DNA from: Lysobacteraceae bacterium
GTDB lineage: Bacteria > Pseudomonadota > Gammaproteobacteria > Xanthomonadales > Xanthomonadaceae
NCBI GenBank assembly: GCA_017990865.1
Contig: JAGNNB010000025.1
Span: forward strand, 1-15,682
Length of the DNA: 15,682 nt
Reading direction: 5' to 3'
Shown here: piece by piece, positions 7,399 to 14,268 of the stretch
How the letters are laid out: the number at the start of each line of letters is the position of its first letter
Numbering within the stretch: the stretch's first letter is position 1
Made by a program: the position numbers and the translations under genes
The notes under the pieces: generated by a model
Databases searched by the model: none
Told to the model about the DNA's origin: nothing
What the model saw: only the letters and a program-made list of their open reading frames with translations

Positions 7399-8127
7399 TC
7401 AAGCTTTCGCTCCCGGACGGAACTGGGCGGCCAATTCCTCCAAATTGAGGATCGTCGCGTCGATCCGCAAGGTTTCGCGCTGCAGCGCGGCCTTGGCCGA
7501 CTCCGATTGCGACTGCAGCTTCGCGACTTCCGCCGCCGTGCTGCCGACCGCGTCCTGAATCTGCGCCTCCAGCGCGGCGATTTGCTCGCGCAAGGCGGCG
7601 ACCGCACCGTCGCGGTCGGTTTCCAACATGGCGATGCGCTCGCGATTGCTCTGCCCGATATTCTCGGCGATGGCCTTCAGCGCCTGCTGATGGCCGCGCA
7701 AGGCCAACACCTTGGCGTCGGCATCGGCGAGCACGTGATCCATCGACCAGGTCTCGTCGGCCACATCCATCGCGGTGATCGCGGCGCGGCGGGTGGTCGG
7801 ATCCAGCGTGCGCAGGCCTTCCACCAGCTTCATCAGACGCTCGACCGGGAACGGCGCGACGGCCACGCCCTGACGGGCGTAGATGTCGGCGAAGTCCAAA
7901 CCTTCTTCGATCGCCACCGTCGATTCCGGCGAGGGCGCGGCATCGGCGGCATCGGCGTCGGACGATGCCTCGCGCGCGGACGGCGCCGAATCGGCGGCAG
8001 CGGCGCGACGGATCAGCGCGTCCAGATCGTCGTCGTTGGTATTGCTGGCGGCGGGCGCCATCGAGGGCTCGCCGTCGGTCCGCTCGATCAGCCGGGCCGC
8101 TTCGAGAATCTTCTTCAATGTGGCCAT
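7399..8127 (-). CDS. Cytoplasmic coiled-coil protein of unknown function, first gene of the pspA-ABC locus
   Basis: This 242-residue protein starts at ATG 8127, preceded by AGGGGAG. An in-frame opening to 8205 lacks such a site. There is no signal peptide or membrane segment. Residues 1-18 form a basic/hydrophobic helix (MATLKKILEAARLIERTDG). Residues 20-75 are an acidic, Ala/Ser/Asp-rich disordered stretch. Residues 77-150 look globular and helical, and residues about 157-235 are a heptad-rich coiled coil (LREQIAALEAQIQDAV). No enzymatic motif was seen and no family recognised. Gene order and strand make it the likely promoter-proximal member of the locus, although the 155-bp gap to the next gene means it could be transcribed separately. 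Confidence 0.78.
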   Translation of the reverse strand: MATLKKILEAARLIERTDGEPSMAPAASNTNDDDLDALIRRAAAADSAPSAREASSDADAADAAPSPESTVAIEEGLDFADIYARQGVAVAPFPVERLMKLVEGLRTLDPTTRRAAITAMDVADETWSMDHVLADADAKVLALRGHQQALKAIAENIGQSNRERIAMLETDRDGAVAALREQIAALEAQIQDAVGSTAAEVAKLQSQSESAKAALQRETLRIDATILNLEELAAQFRPGAKA

Positions 8128-8231
8128 GGGCTCCCCTGCGCGCTCGCAGCGTTCAAGAATACGGGATGGGGGGACAGAAATGCAGCGGACGAAAGGCAGG
8201 GGCAACGCGCCGGCACGGGCCGAAAGCGCCG

Positions 8232-8255
8232 TCGGTCAGAACCGCCGCCGACCGA
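8232..8255 (-). terminator. Possible stem-loop downstream of the acyltransferase gene
   Basis: The 158 bp between the acyltransferase stop and the coiled-coil gene contain the inverted repeat TCGGTC (8232-8237) / GACCGA (8250-8255) with a 12-nt loop and flanking GCCG/CGGC that could extend it. No T-run follows on the minus strand, so this is weak evidence. The rest of the gap should hold the promoter of the pspA-ABC locus. A TATTCT hexamer lies about 20 nt before the AGGGGAG site of the 8127 start, but no good -35 partner was found. Confidence 0.3.
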
Positions 8256-8285
8256 AGCGGCGTCATCGCGATGTCGACCCACCCC

Positions 8286-8894
8286 TCAAACGCCGCGGTT
8301 CTTCCCGCGCCAGGGCGCGTACCAGGCGCGAATGCGGGCGAGATCGGCCTCCATGTCGTCGCTGAGGTAGAACGGCTCGCCGATGCCGATGATCTTGTCC
8401 GGGTAATGGAAATACGCCGGAACCACGGGCACTCCGGCGGCCTTGGCGATTTTCCAGAAGCCCGGCTTCCAGCGCTCCACTCGGCTGCGGGTGCCCTCGG
8501 GGGCGATGCCGATCCACAACTGCGTTTCGCCCTCGAAACGCCGAGCGATCTGTTCCACCAGGCCCTTGGCGGCGTCGCGATTGACTTCGATGACGCCCAG
8601 CCGCCGCAACAACAGGCCCAGCGGCCACCAGAACAACTCGCGTTTGGCGAAGATGCGGATATCCAGGCCCAGCGCGACCTTGGCGGCGAAGCCCCACACA
8701 CCGTCCCAGTTGGAGGAATGCGGGGCGCCGATCAGCACCGCCTTGGCCAGATCCGGGAAGCTGCCGACCATCCGCCACCCGCCCAAACGCAGCAGGCCCA
8801 GCGCGATCCGTCGGGCGAATGGATTGGGCGGCACCCGCGGTACCTGCGGCGGCAGGGTCAGGACGATGTCGTCGGTCGGCATATCGGTCGGCAT
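8286..8894 (-). CDS. PlsC-family 1-acyl-sn-glycerol-3-phosphate acyltransferase-like protein
   Basis: This 202-residue protein carries the hallmark HX4D catalytic motif as HSSNWD (H59, D64). It also has the substrate-binding APEGTRSR block (E133-R136) and a VPVVPAYFHYP segment near 155-165. These are the family landmarks in the expected order and spacing. Such enzymes transfer acyl chains to lysophosphatidate-type acceptors at the inner membrane, although this short branch could use another acceptor. The ATG at 8894 was chosen because it lies six bases after the arfB stop, implying cotranscription. An alternative ATG at 8882 has no better ribosome-binding site. The family call is firm, the exact acceptor is not. 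Confidence 0.9.
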   Translation of the reverse strand: MPTDMPTDDIVLTLPPQVPRVPPNPFARRIALGLLRLGGWRMVGSFPDLAKAVLIGAPHSSNWDGVWGFAAKVALGLDIRIFAKRELFWWPLGLLLRRLGVIEVNRDAAKGLVEQIARRFEGETQLWIGIAPEGTRSRVERWKPGFWKIAKAAGVPVVPAYFHYPDKIIGIGEPFYLSDDMEADLARIRAWYAPWRGKNRGV

Positions 8895-8900
8895 GCGCGC

Positions 8901-9311
8901 TCAATCCCACCGCGACGGGGAACGCTGGCGCTTGACCGTGGCGCGCTGGCGTTTGTCGTCCAGACGTCGCTGTTTGGCGGCGCGGCTGGGTTTGGTGGCG
9001 ACCCGCGGCTTCGGCGGCTCGGCGCCGGCGGCGACGAACGCGGCGAGACGCGCGCGGGCATCCTCGCGGTTGCGCTCCTGGGTACGAAAACGCTGGGCGC
9101 TGATGACCAGCACGCCGTCGGTGGTCACGCGCCGGTCGCGACGGGCGAGCAAACGCTCGCGCACGTCCTCGGGCAGCACCGTCGAGCGCGCCACATCGAA
9201 CCGCAGTTCCACGGCGGTCGCGACCTTGTTCACGTTTTGACCGCCCGGACCGGAGGACCGAACGAAACGTTCGACCAATTCAGATTCGGGAATGACGATT
9301 TCTGAGTCCAC
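8901..9311 (-). CDS. arfB: Alternative ribosome-rescue factor B (peptidyl-tRNA hydrolase ArfB/YaeJ)
   Basis: The protein has 136 residues if it starts at the GTG at 9311, matching the roughly 140-residue family length. A GGAGG sequence sits five bases upstream of this GTG, deciding the start; the frame is open to 9566 but that extension is unlike the family. The release-factor-like domain has SSGPGGQNVNK with the catalytic GGQ at 23-25, followed by ATAVELRFDV. The C-terminal tail from about residue 107 is strongly basic (KPSRAAKQRRLDDKRQR), as needed to probe the empty mRNA channel of stalled ribosomes. It frees ribosomes stuck on mRNAs lacking a stop codon by hydrolysing peptidyl-tRNA. It leads a short operon with the acyltransferase. 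Confidence 0.95.
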   Translation of the reverse strand: MDSEIVIPESELVERFVRSSGPGGQNVNKVATAVELRFDVARSTVLPEDVRERLLARRDRRVTTDGVLVISAQRFRTQERNREDARARLAAFVAAGAEPPKPRVATKPSRAAKQRRLDDKRQRATVKRQRSPSRWD

Positions 9312-9329
9312 CGGCACCTCCGGGGGGCG

Positions 9330-9335
9330 ATTGTA
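9330..9335 (-). promoter_or_regulatory. Candidate -10 element of arfB
   Basis: On the minus strand TACAAT (five of six matches to the sigma70 -10 consensus) lies about 10 nt before the GGAGG of arfB. It implies a very short leader. The -35 region is poor, so confidence is limited. Confidence 0.4.
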
Positions 9336-9345
9336 GCGGTTAGGA

Positions 9346-9374
9346 TTGACCGTCCCGCCACATCCCGGGATGAT
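9346..9374 (+). promoter_or_regulatory. Candidate sigma70 promoter for the 9529 gene
   Basis: TTGACC at 9346-9351 and GATGAT at 9369-9374 are separated by 17 bp in the divergent region upstream of the secreted-protein gene. The -35 is good (five of six) and the -10 fair (four of six). It would give a leader of about 150 nt. Confidence 0.35.
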
Positions 9375-9450
9375 CGGTCGGCGCGCGGCCGATGCAGGGG
9401 CCCAATCCGGCACGATCGGCCCGGTTCGAGGCGTTTCGGCGCCTTCGTAC

Positions 9451-9478
9451 CTCCGACTCCGCCCCTCCGACTCCGCCC
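9451..9478. repeat. Tandem 14-bp direct repeat in the divergent intergenic region
   Basis: CTCCGACTCCGCCC occurs twice without a gap (9451-9464 and 9465-9478). It lies in the presumed leader of the downstream plus-strand gene, about 50 bp before its start. No function is evident; slippage variation between strains is plausible. Confidence 0.6.
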
Positions 9479-9528
9479 CCGTTCCGACCGCAGACTTCGT
9501 TCGACGCTGTTCGCCCAGGAGATTCGCC

Positions 9529-10185
9529 ATGACCGGTTCCCGTCGTCTCGCCCCCGTTCTCGCCACCGCCCTCGCCGCGTTCGGCGTCGCGGCTTGCGGA
9601 CTCGCGGCCGCTCAAGACCCCGCCTACATCGGCGGCTCCAGCAATAACGACCCCGCCAATTTTTCGCAACCGCGGCAGCAGCGCCGCGCACCGGTGCAAC
9701 TGCCGGCCGGGTTGCAAGGGTTCGACCCGCGCACCGGTCAGTTCGCCCCGCCGGCCCCGATGGTCGACCCCGCCAGCCAACCGATGTCGCCCCAGGAAAC
9801 GACCCGGCAGGTTCAGGGCATGATCGATCAATTGAACAACAACCTCGCTTCGGGCTCGCGCCACAACCCCTACGATCGCAGCAAACAGTATCGCTACGAC
9901 CAAGCGATGCGGCAGGCGGAGACGCTGATGAGCCGCAACAGCAATCAGTTCACGCCCGCGACGAAAGCGCTGTTCATGGAAATGCAGCGGCTCGACGAAG
10001 AACAACGGCGCGAACTCGCGACCCGCGAAAACGCCGACTTCGAGGATCCGAACATCGCGATGGATCGCAGCATGCGCCAAGCCGAAGACGGCATGCGCCG
10101 TTTGGGTGATGTGCTGATGCCGATGCTGCAGGACGCGAAACGCGCGGCGGACACCGAACTGCGCAACGCCGCGACTCGGCGCTGA
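9529..10185 (+). CDS. Small exported protein, possible lipoprotein, of unknown function
   Basis: This 218-residue protein starts at ATG 9529 with CAGGAG about eight bases upstream; the frame extends to 9346 but without a matching site. Residues 1-28 form a signal peptide. VAAC at 20-23 fits a lipobox, so C23 may be lipidated, while cleavage after the following Ala run is the alternative. Residues 35-90 are Pro/Gln/Asn-rich and probably disordered. Residues 90-215 are helical, Met- and Gln-rich, and contain the word MRQAE twice (127-131 and 182-186), hinting at an internal duplication. It stands alone between divergent arfB and convergent truC. No family was recognised. Confidence 0.82.
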   Translation: MTGSRRLAPVLATALAAFGVAACGLAAAQDPAYIGGSSNNDPANFSQPRQQRRAPVQLPAGLQGFDPRTGQFAPPAPMVDPASQPMSPQETTRQVQGMIDQLNNNLASGSRHNPYDRSKQYRYDQAMRQAETLMSRNSNQFTPATKALFMEMQRLDEEQRRELATRENADFEDPNIAMDRSMRQAEDGMRRLGDVLMPMLQDAKRAADTELRNAATRR

Positions 10186-10226
10186 GTCGAGGCAACAGGA
10201 TCGCGCTCAGCATCGAAGGGTCGTGA

Positions 10227-10244
10227 TCGCGGCGAAAGCCGCGA
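10227..10244. terminator. GAAA-capped hairpin between convergent stop codons
   Basis: A perfect 7-bp stem (TCGCGGC at 10227-10233, GCCGCGA at 10238-10244) is closed by a GAAA tetraloop and directly abuts the truC stop codon. It fills the 59-bp gap between convergent genes. Neither strand shows a T-run, so it may act as a 3'-end stabiliser or a Rho-assisted end more than a classical terminator. Confidence 0.45.
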
Positions 10245-10997
10245 CTAGAGCTGCGTCTGAGCGTCGTCGAACAACTCCAAGGCCTTAGCGAATTCCGCAT
10301 CCGGCGGCGCCGTCGCTTCCACCCAATCGTCGCGATGCGGGTGCGGGAAACGCAATCGGCGCGCGTGCAACAACATGCGATGAATGCCCATCATCCGGAA
10401 CGCGCGGTTGTGCGCGCCGTCGCCGTGGCTGGTGTCGCCGATCAAATGGTGCGAGGCGTGCTTGAGGTGCCGGCGAATCTGACGAAACCGGCCGGTCTGC
10501 GGTTGCGCGAGCAACCAGGCGTAACGCGAGGTGGCGAACGCATCGCCCTGCGACGGCTGCGCCAACTCGCAGGTGGCCAAGCGCTCGAATGCGGTGATCG
10601 CCGATTTCTTTTCCGGCTTACCCGGGCCGCCATCGAGCGGATGATCGATCTCGAAGCGCGGCTCCGGCCAACCGCGACACACCGCCCAATACTCTTTGCG
10701 TACTTCCCCCGACATCAACGCCTTGCCCAAGGCGGACGCGGTCTCGCGATCGAACGCCAGCAACAAACACCCGCTGGTCGCGCGATCCAAACGATGCACC
10801 AGATGGATCGGTCGCGCGAACTGCACGCGCAGACGATCGGCGGCGAAGTCGGTTTCGCCGCGCGCCAAGGCGCTGTCGTGCGCCATCAGCCCCGCGGGTT
10901 TGTCGACCACCGCGAAAGTCTCTTCGCGGTATAGCACCGGTAGCGGTTCGAGCGCGATCGCGGCCTCGGGGAACTCCGGACAGGACTTCTGGGTCAT
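10245..10997 (-). CDS. truC: tRNA pseudouridine(65) synthase TruC
   Basis: This 250-residue protein (start ATG 10997) belongs to the RluA-type pseudouridine synthases. The KPAG segment lies at 33-36, and the catalytic block HLVHRLDRATSG carries the active-site Asp at D71. The C-terminal region has QTGRFRQIRRHLKHASHH followed by GDTSHGDGAHNR, a pattern characteristic of TruC and distinct from RluA, RluC and RluD. There is no N-terminal S4 domain. It would isomerise U65 in the T-arm of some tRNAs. No strong ribosome-binding site precedes the ATG (AGAGG is about 15 nt away); an upstream start at 11057 is possible but would run across the presumed promoter region of the divergent gene. Confidence 0.92.
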   Translation of the reverse strand: MTQKSCPEFPEAAIALEPLPVLYREETFAVVDKPAGLMAHDSALARGETDFAADRLRVQFARPIHLVHRLDRATSGCLLLAFDRETASALGKALMSGEVRKEYWAVCRGWPEPRFEIDHPLDGGPGKPEKKSAITAFERLATCELAQPSQGDAFATSRYAWLLAQPQTGRFRQIRRHLKHASHHLIGDTSHGDGAHNRAFRMMGIHRMLLHARRLRFPHPHRDDWVEATAPPDAEFAKALELFDDAQTQL

Positions 10998-11017
10998 CGT
11001 TTGCGCGCCGGCCTCTG

Positions 11018-11038
11018 GGAGAATCTCCGCGCATTCTC
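11018..11038. promoter_or_regulatory. Overlapping palindromes in the truC/M16 divergent region
   Basis: GGAGAATCTCC (11018-11028) is a perfect odd-length palindrome, and its GAGAAT (11019-11024) also pairs with ATTCTC (11033-11038) across 8 nt. It sits midway in the 81-bp gap between divergent starts, where an operator or promoter would be expected. No regulator is assigned. Confidence 0.35.
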
Positions 11039-11078
11039 GTCGATCCACGGCGCCCATCGCAGCTTTTCAGGAGTCGCT

Positions 11079-13871
11079 ATGTCCTCTATCCGTTACTTTC
11101 GGCCGCTCGCGCTGGCCTGCGCCTTGGCCGTGTGCGCGCCTTATGCGCTCGCCGCGGACGCCATCGCGCCGCCCGCCGGCATCGTCGCCGGCCCTTGCGT
11201 CGAAGGCGTGTGCGAATACACGCTCAAAAACGGGCTGCGTGTGGTGCTGTTCCCCGACGCCAGCAAGCCGGTCGCGACCGTCAACCTCGTCTACAACGTC
11301 GGTTCCGTCCACGAAAACTACGGCGAAACCGGCATGGCGCACTTGCTCGAGCACATGCTGTTCAAAGGCACGCCGCGGCATCCCGACATTCCGGGCGAGA
11401 TGAAAAAACGCGGCATCGAGAAGAACGCGAGTACGTGGTACGACCGCACCAATTATTTCGGCAGCTTCCCCGCAAACGACGAGACCCTCGATTGGGTGTT
11501 AGGGATGGAAGCCGATCGCATGGTCAATTCCTACGTCGCCAAGAAAGATCTCGACAGCGAGATGACGGTGGTGCGCAACGAGATGGAGGAAGGCGAGAAC
11601 AATCCCTACGGCATTCTCAACGAACGCACGCTGTCCACCGCGTTTCTCTGGCACAACTACGGCAAAGACACCATCGGCGCGCGTTCGGACGTGGAGAACA
11701 TGCCGATCGAACGCCTGCAGGCCTTCTACAAGAGTTGGTACCGCCCCGACAACGCCACCTTGGTCGTCGCCGGCAAATTCGATGCGAACGCGACGTTGGC
11801 GAAGATCGATCGCCATTTCGGCGCGATCGCGAAGCCGAAAACGCCGCTGCCCGCGTTCTACACAGTCGAACCGACGCAAGACGGCGAGCGCTCGGTGACG
11901 GTTCGCCGCAGCGGCGATATCCAAATCGTCAATCTGACCTACCACATCCCGGGCACGGCCCATCCGGACACGGCCGCGCTGCAGGTGTTGGTGAATCTGC
12001 TCAGCCATCAGCCGAGCGGCCGCCTGCATAAAGCGCTGGTCGAAACCAAGCTGGCCGCGGGCGCATACGCAGGTTACTTCGGGCTGCGCGACGGCAGCAC
12101 CTCGACCTTTTCGCTGCAGGCGCCCAAAGACGCCGATATCGCCAAAGCCGAAGCCGAGATGCTGCGCATCGCCGAAGGCTCCGCCGCCGCGCCGATCACC
12201 GACGAGGAGGTCCGCGGCGCCAAGCAACGCATCGCCAACAGCTACGAGCAAAATTTCGCCGATCCCAGCAGTCTGGCGATGGACTTGACCCAAAAGATCG
12301 CGAGCGGCGACTGGCGTTTGTATTTTCTCCATCGCGACCGCATCGCGGCGGTAACGACCGACGACGTCAATCGCGTCGCCAAAACCTATTTCAAACCGAG
12401 CAACCGTACGCTGGGCCGCTTCATCCCCACCGACGCGCCGGACCGCGTGCAGATCGCGGCGGCGCCGCCGGCCGCCGAAGCGCTGAAAGGCTATGTCGGC
12501 AAGCAGGCGATGGCGGCCGGCGAAACGTTCGACGCCAGCCATACGAACATCGCCGCGCGCACCGAGACCTTCGTCATCGGCGAAAAACTGAAAGTGTCGC
12601 TGTTGCCGAAGGACACCCGCGGCGACGCGGTGCTGGTGAACGCGACTTTCCGCTTCGGCGACGTCGAAGCGCTCAAGCGCATGCCGAAATACGCCGGCGT
12701 CGTGGCCGGCGCGCTGTTGATGACCGGCACGACGGAGATGAGTCGCGGCCAGATCGCGCAGAAGATGGACGCGTTGAAGACCATCGGCGGCGTGAGCGGC
12801 GATCGGCAATCGGGCTCGGTCGTACTGCAGGCCAAACGCGACACGCTCGCCGATGCGCTCGCGCTGTCCGCGCACATTCTTCGCAACGCCAACTTTCCGC
12901 AAAACGAATTCGAGCAATACAAGCTGCAGATGATCACCGGCTTGGAAGCGGCGCGCAAAGAGCCCGGCACCATCGCCAGCATCGCGATGGCCAAACATTT
13001 CGACCCCTGGCCGGCCGGGCATCCTTTCGCCAGCGTATCGCTCGACGAATGGTTGGCCGGCATCAAAGCGACCACGCGCGATGAACTGGTCGCGTTCCAC
13101 CGCGATTTCTACGGCACGGCCGAAGGCGAGATCGCGATCGTCGGCGACTTCGACCCGGCGGCGGTGAAGGCGCAGTTGCGCGCGCTGTTCGCCGACTGGC
13201 GCAGCCCGCGCGCCTACAAGCGCGAACCGACGCGCTACACGGCTGTCCCGGCGAAAACCGAGCGCGGCGAAACGCCGGATAAAGCCAACGCGATGTTCTT
13301 CGCGCGCACCAATCTGTCGTTCAACCAGGACGACCCGGATTACGCGGCGCTGATCGTCGCCAACAAGATCTTCGGCGGCGACCCGCTGAAAGCGCGCCTG
13401 GGCGACCGCCTGCGGCAAAAGGACGGCCTGAGCTACGGCGCGACCAGCAACGTCGACTTCGACGATAGCGTGGGCGGCCGCAACGATGCCGGCACGCTGA
13501 TGATCCAGGCGATCGTCGCGCCCGAGAACATGACGAAGCTCGAAGCCGCCGTGCGCGAGGAATACGCGCGCTTCATTCGCGATGGCGTGACCGAAACGGA
13601 AGTAAAGGACGCGGTGAATTCGCTGTTGACCGAACGCGAACAAGCGCGCGCGGAAGATCAGCGGCTGCTGGGATACTTGGTCAATGGCCTGAGCGACGGC
13701 CGCGATATGGCGTGGTGGATCAAAGCCGATACCGCCGCCAAAGCCTTGACCGCGGCGCAAGTGAACGCCGCAATCCGCAAGCACTTCAAAGCCGACGCGC
13801 TGAGCGTGTTCATGGCCGGGGATTTCGCGAAAGCGGCGGCCAAACCGGCGGCGAGCGCCGCGGGCAAGTAA
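11079..13871 (+). CDS. Periplasmic M16 (pitrilysin/insulinase) family zinc metallopeptidase
   Basis: This 930-residue protein starts at ATG 11079, with CAGGAG about six bases upstream. A Sec signal peptide occupies residues 1-25 (cleavage likely in YALA-AD). The N-terminal half carries the inverted zinc motif HLLEH (H88, E91, H92) within GMAHLLEHMLFKGT, and E168 lies 76 residues later in VVRNEMEEGENNP, the usual third ligand. The C-terminal half repeats the fold without zinc ligands (starting near FRFGDVEALK). It contributes the RLRQKDGLSYGA segment whose Arg and Tyr are conserved in M16 substrate clefts. It should degrade peptides or small proteins in the periplasm. The full two-half length is preserved, suggesting an active clamshell enzyme. 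It is monocistronic and ends at a stem-loop. Confidence 0.95.
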   Translation: MSSIRYFRPLALACALAVCAPYALAADAIAPPAGIVAGPCVEGVCEYTLKNGLRVVLFPDASKPVATVNLVYNVGSVHENYGETGMAHLLEHMLFKGTPRHPDIPGEMKKRGIEKNASTWYDRTNYFGSFPANDETLDWVLGMEADRMVNSYVAKKDLDSEMTVVRNEMEEGENNPYGILNERTLSTAFLWHNYGKDTIGARSDVENMPIERLQAFYKSWYRPDNATLVVAGKFDANATLAKIDRHFGAIAKPKTPLPAFYTVEPTQDGERSVTVRRSGDIQIVNLTYHIPGTAHPDTAALQVLVNLLSHQPSGRLHKALVETKLAAGAYAGYFGLRDGSTSTFSLQAPKDADIAKAEAEMLRIAEGSAAAPITDEEVRGAKQRIANSYEQNFADPSSLAMDLTQKIASGDWRLYFLHRDRIAAVTTDDVNRVAKTYFKPSNRTLGRFIPTDAPDRVQIAAAPPAAEALKGYVGKQAMAAGETFDASHTNIAARTETFVIGEKLKVSLLPKDTRGDAVLVNATFRFGDVEALKRMPKYAGVVAGALLMTGTTEMSRGQIAQKMDALKTIGGVSGDRQSGSVVLQAKRDTLADALALSAHILRNANFPQNEFEQYKLQMITGLEAARKEPGTIASIAMAKHFDPWPAGHPFASVSLDEWLAGIKATTRDELVAFHRDFYGTAEGEIAIVGDFDPAAVKAQLRALFADWRSPRAYKREPTRYTAVPAKTERGETPDKANAMFFARTNLSFNQDDPDYAALIVANKIFGGDPLKARLGDRLRQKDGLSYGATSNVDFDDSVGGRNDAGTLMIQAIVAPENMTKLEAAVREEYARFIRDGVTETEVKDAVNSLLTEREQARAEDQRLLGYLVNGLSDGRDMAWWIKADTAAKALTAAQVNAAIRKHFKADALSVFMAGDFAKAAAKPAASAAGK

Positions 13872-13905
13872 ACGCGAAAGCTATAGCCGCGAAGCTCATC
13901 GCCGC

Positions 13906-13938
13906 AAACGGCGCTCGGAGAGATCCGGGCGCCGTTTT
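13906..13938 (+). terminator. Intrinsic terminator of the M16 peptidase gene
   Basis: AAACGGCGC (13906-13914) pairs with GCGCCGTTT (13929-13937). The stem extends inward by four more pairs, one of them G-U, around the loop AGAGAT. TTTTCGTTTCG runs out of the 3' side of the stem. It begins 34 nt after the peptidase stop codon. Confidence 0.75.
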
Positions 13939-13940
13939 CG

Positions 13941-14010
13941 TTTCGTGGGCCTTCGCTTTGTGGGCCTTTGTTTTGCTGACCTTTGTTTTGTGGGCCTTTG
14001 TTTTGTGGGA
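13941..14010 (+). repeat. 15-bp G/T-rich tandem repeat, about 4.7 copies
   Basis: Units of the type TTTTGTGGGCCTTTG recur at 13941, 13956, 13971, 13986 and (partial) 14001, with a few substitutions, directly after the peptidase terminator and running into the first REP-like element. Because 15 is divisible by three it leaves a pentapeptide-repeat open frame, but there is no start or ribosome-binding site to make it a gene. Confidence 0.75.
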
Positions 14011-14030
14011 GCGCCGGAAGGCGCGATCGC
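14005..14030 (+). repeat. REP-like element, plus orientation
   Basis: GTGGGAGCGCCGGAAGGCGC opens a REP-type element whose GCGCC and GGCGC can pair as a hairpin. It faces the five following copies in inverted orientation, with only about 10 bp (TTTTGAGGCG) separating it from the first of them, so the pair could form a large stem-loop. Confidence 0.75.
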
Positions 14031-14040
14031 TTTTGAGGCG

Positions 14041-14268
14041 ATCGGCGGGAATCGCGCCTGCCGGCGCTCCCACAGATGGATTTTGGAGATCGGTGGGAAT
14101 CGCGCCTGCCGGCGCTCCCACAGATGGATTATGAAGATCGGTGGGAATCGCGCCTGCCGGCGCTCCCACAGATGGATTTTGGAGATCGGCGGGAATCGCG
14201 CCTGCCGGCGCTCCCACAAGAGCGCTTCTGAGGCGATCGGTGGGAATCGCGCCTTCCGGCGCTCCTAC
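14041..14268 (-). repeat. Array of five REP-like 33-bp elements, four at exact 48-bp period
   Basis: Near-identical 33-bp copies occur at 14041-14073, 14089-14121, 14137-14169, 14185-14217 and 14236-14268. Read on the minus strand each begins GTGGGAGCGCCGGCAGGCGC (the last begins GTAGGAGCGCCGGAAGGCGC). The first four are separated by near-identical 15-bp spacers (AGATGGATTTTGGAG type), giving a 48-bp tandem unit. The fifth is separated by 18 bp that ends like the DNA before the first copy (GAGGCG). With the 15-bp repeat and the terminator it makes up the whole 393-bp gap between the convergent peptidase and ubiB genes. It can form hairpins and may insulate the two 3' ends. Confidence 0.9.

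Noticed and set aside
8128..8285. Sigma54 (-24/-12) promoter expected for a PspF-controlled psp operon
   Set aside because: No GG-N10-GC site with a reasonable TGGCAC/TTGC match was found in the gap, and no pspF gene is present.
11499..13784. A 761-codon open frame on the minus strand opposite the M16 peptidase gene
   Set aside because: It is antisense to a complete gene with signal peptide, zinc motif and terminator. The frame is open because of GC-rich codon bias, and its composition is Arg/Gly/Val-rich without recognisable domains.
13810..14264. Open frames with repeated VGAPAGAIPTDL-type or WERRQARFPP-type peptides across the repeat array
   Set aside because: A 48-bp period is divisible by three, so several frames stay open by arithmetic. 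No start signal belongs to them and the array is better read as REP-like DNA.
14005..14268. Possible CRISPR array
   Set aside because: The 33-bp copies are regular, but the 15-bp spacers are nearly identical, one flanking copy is inverted, and no cas gene is nearby.
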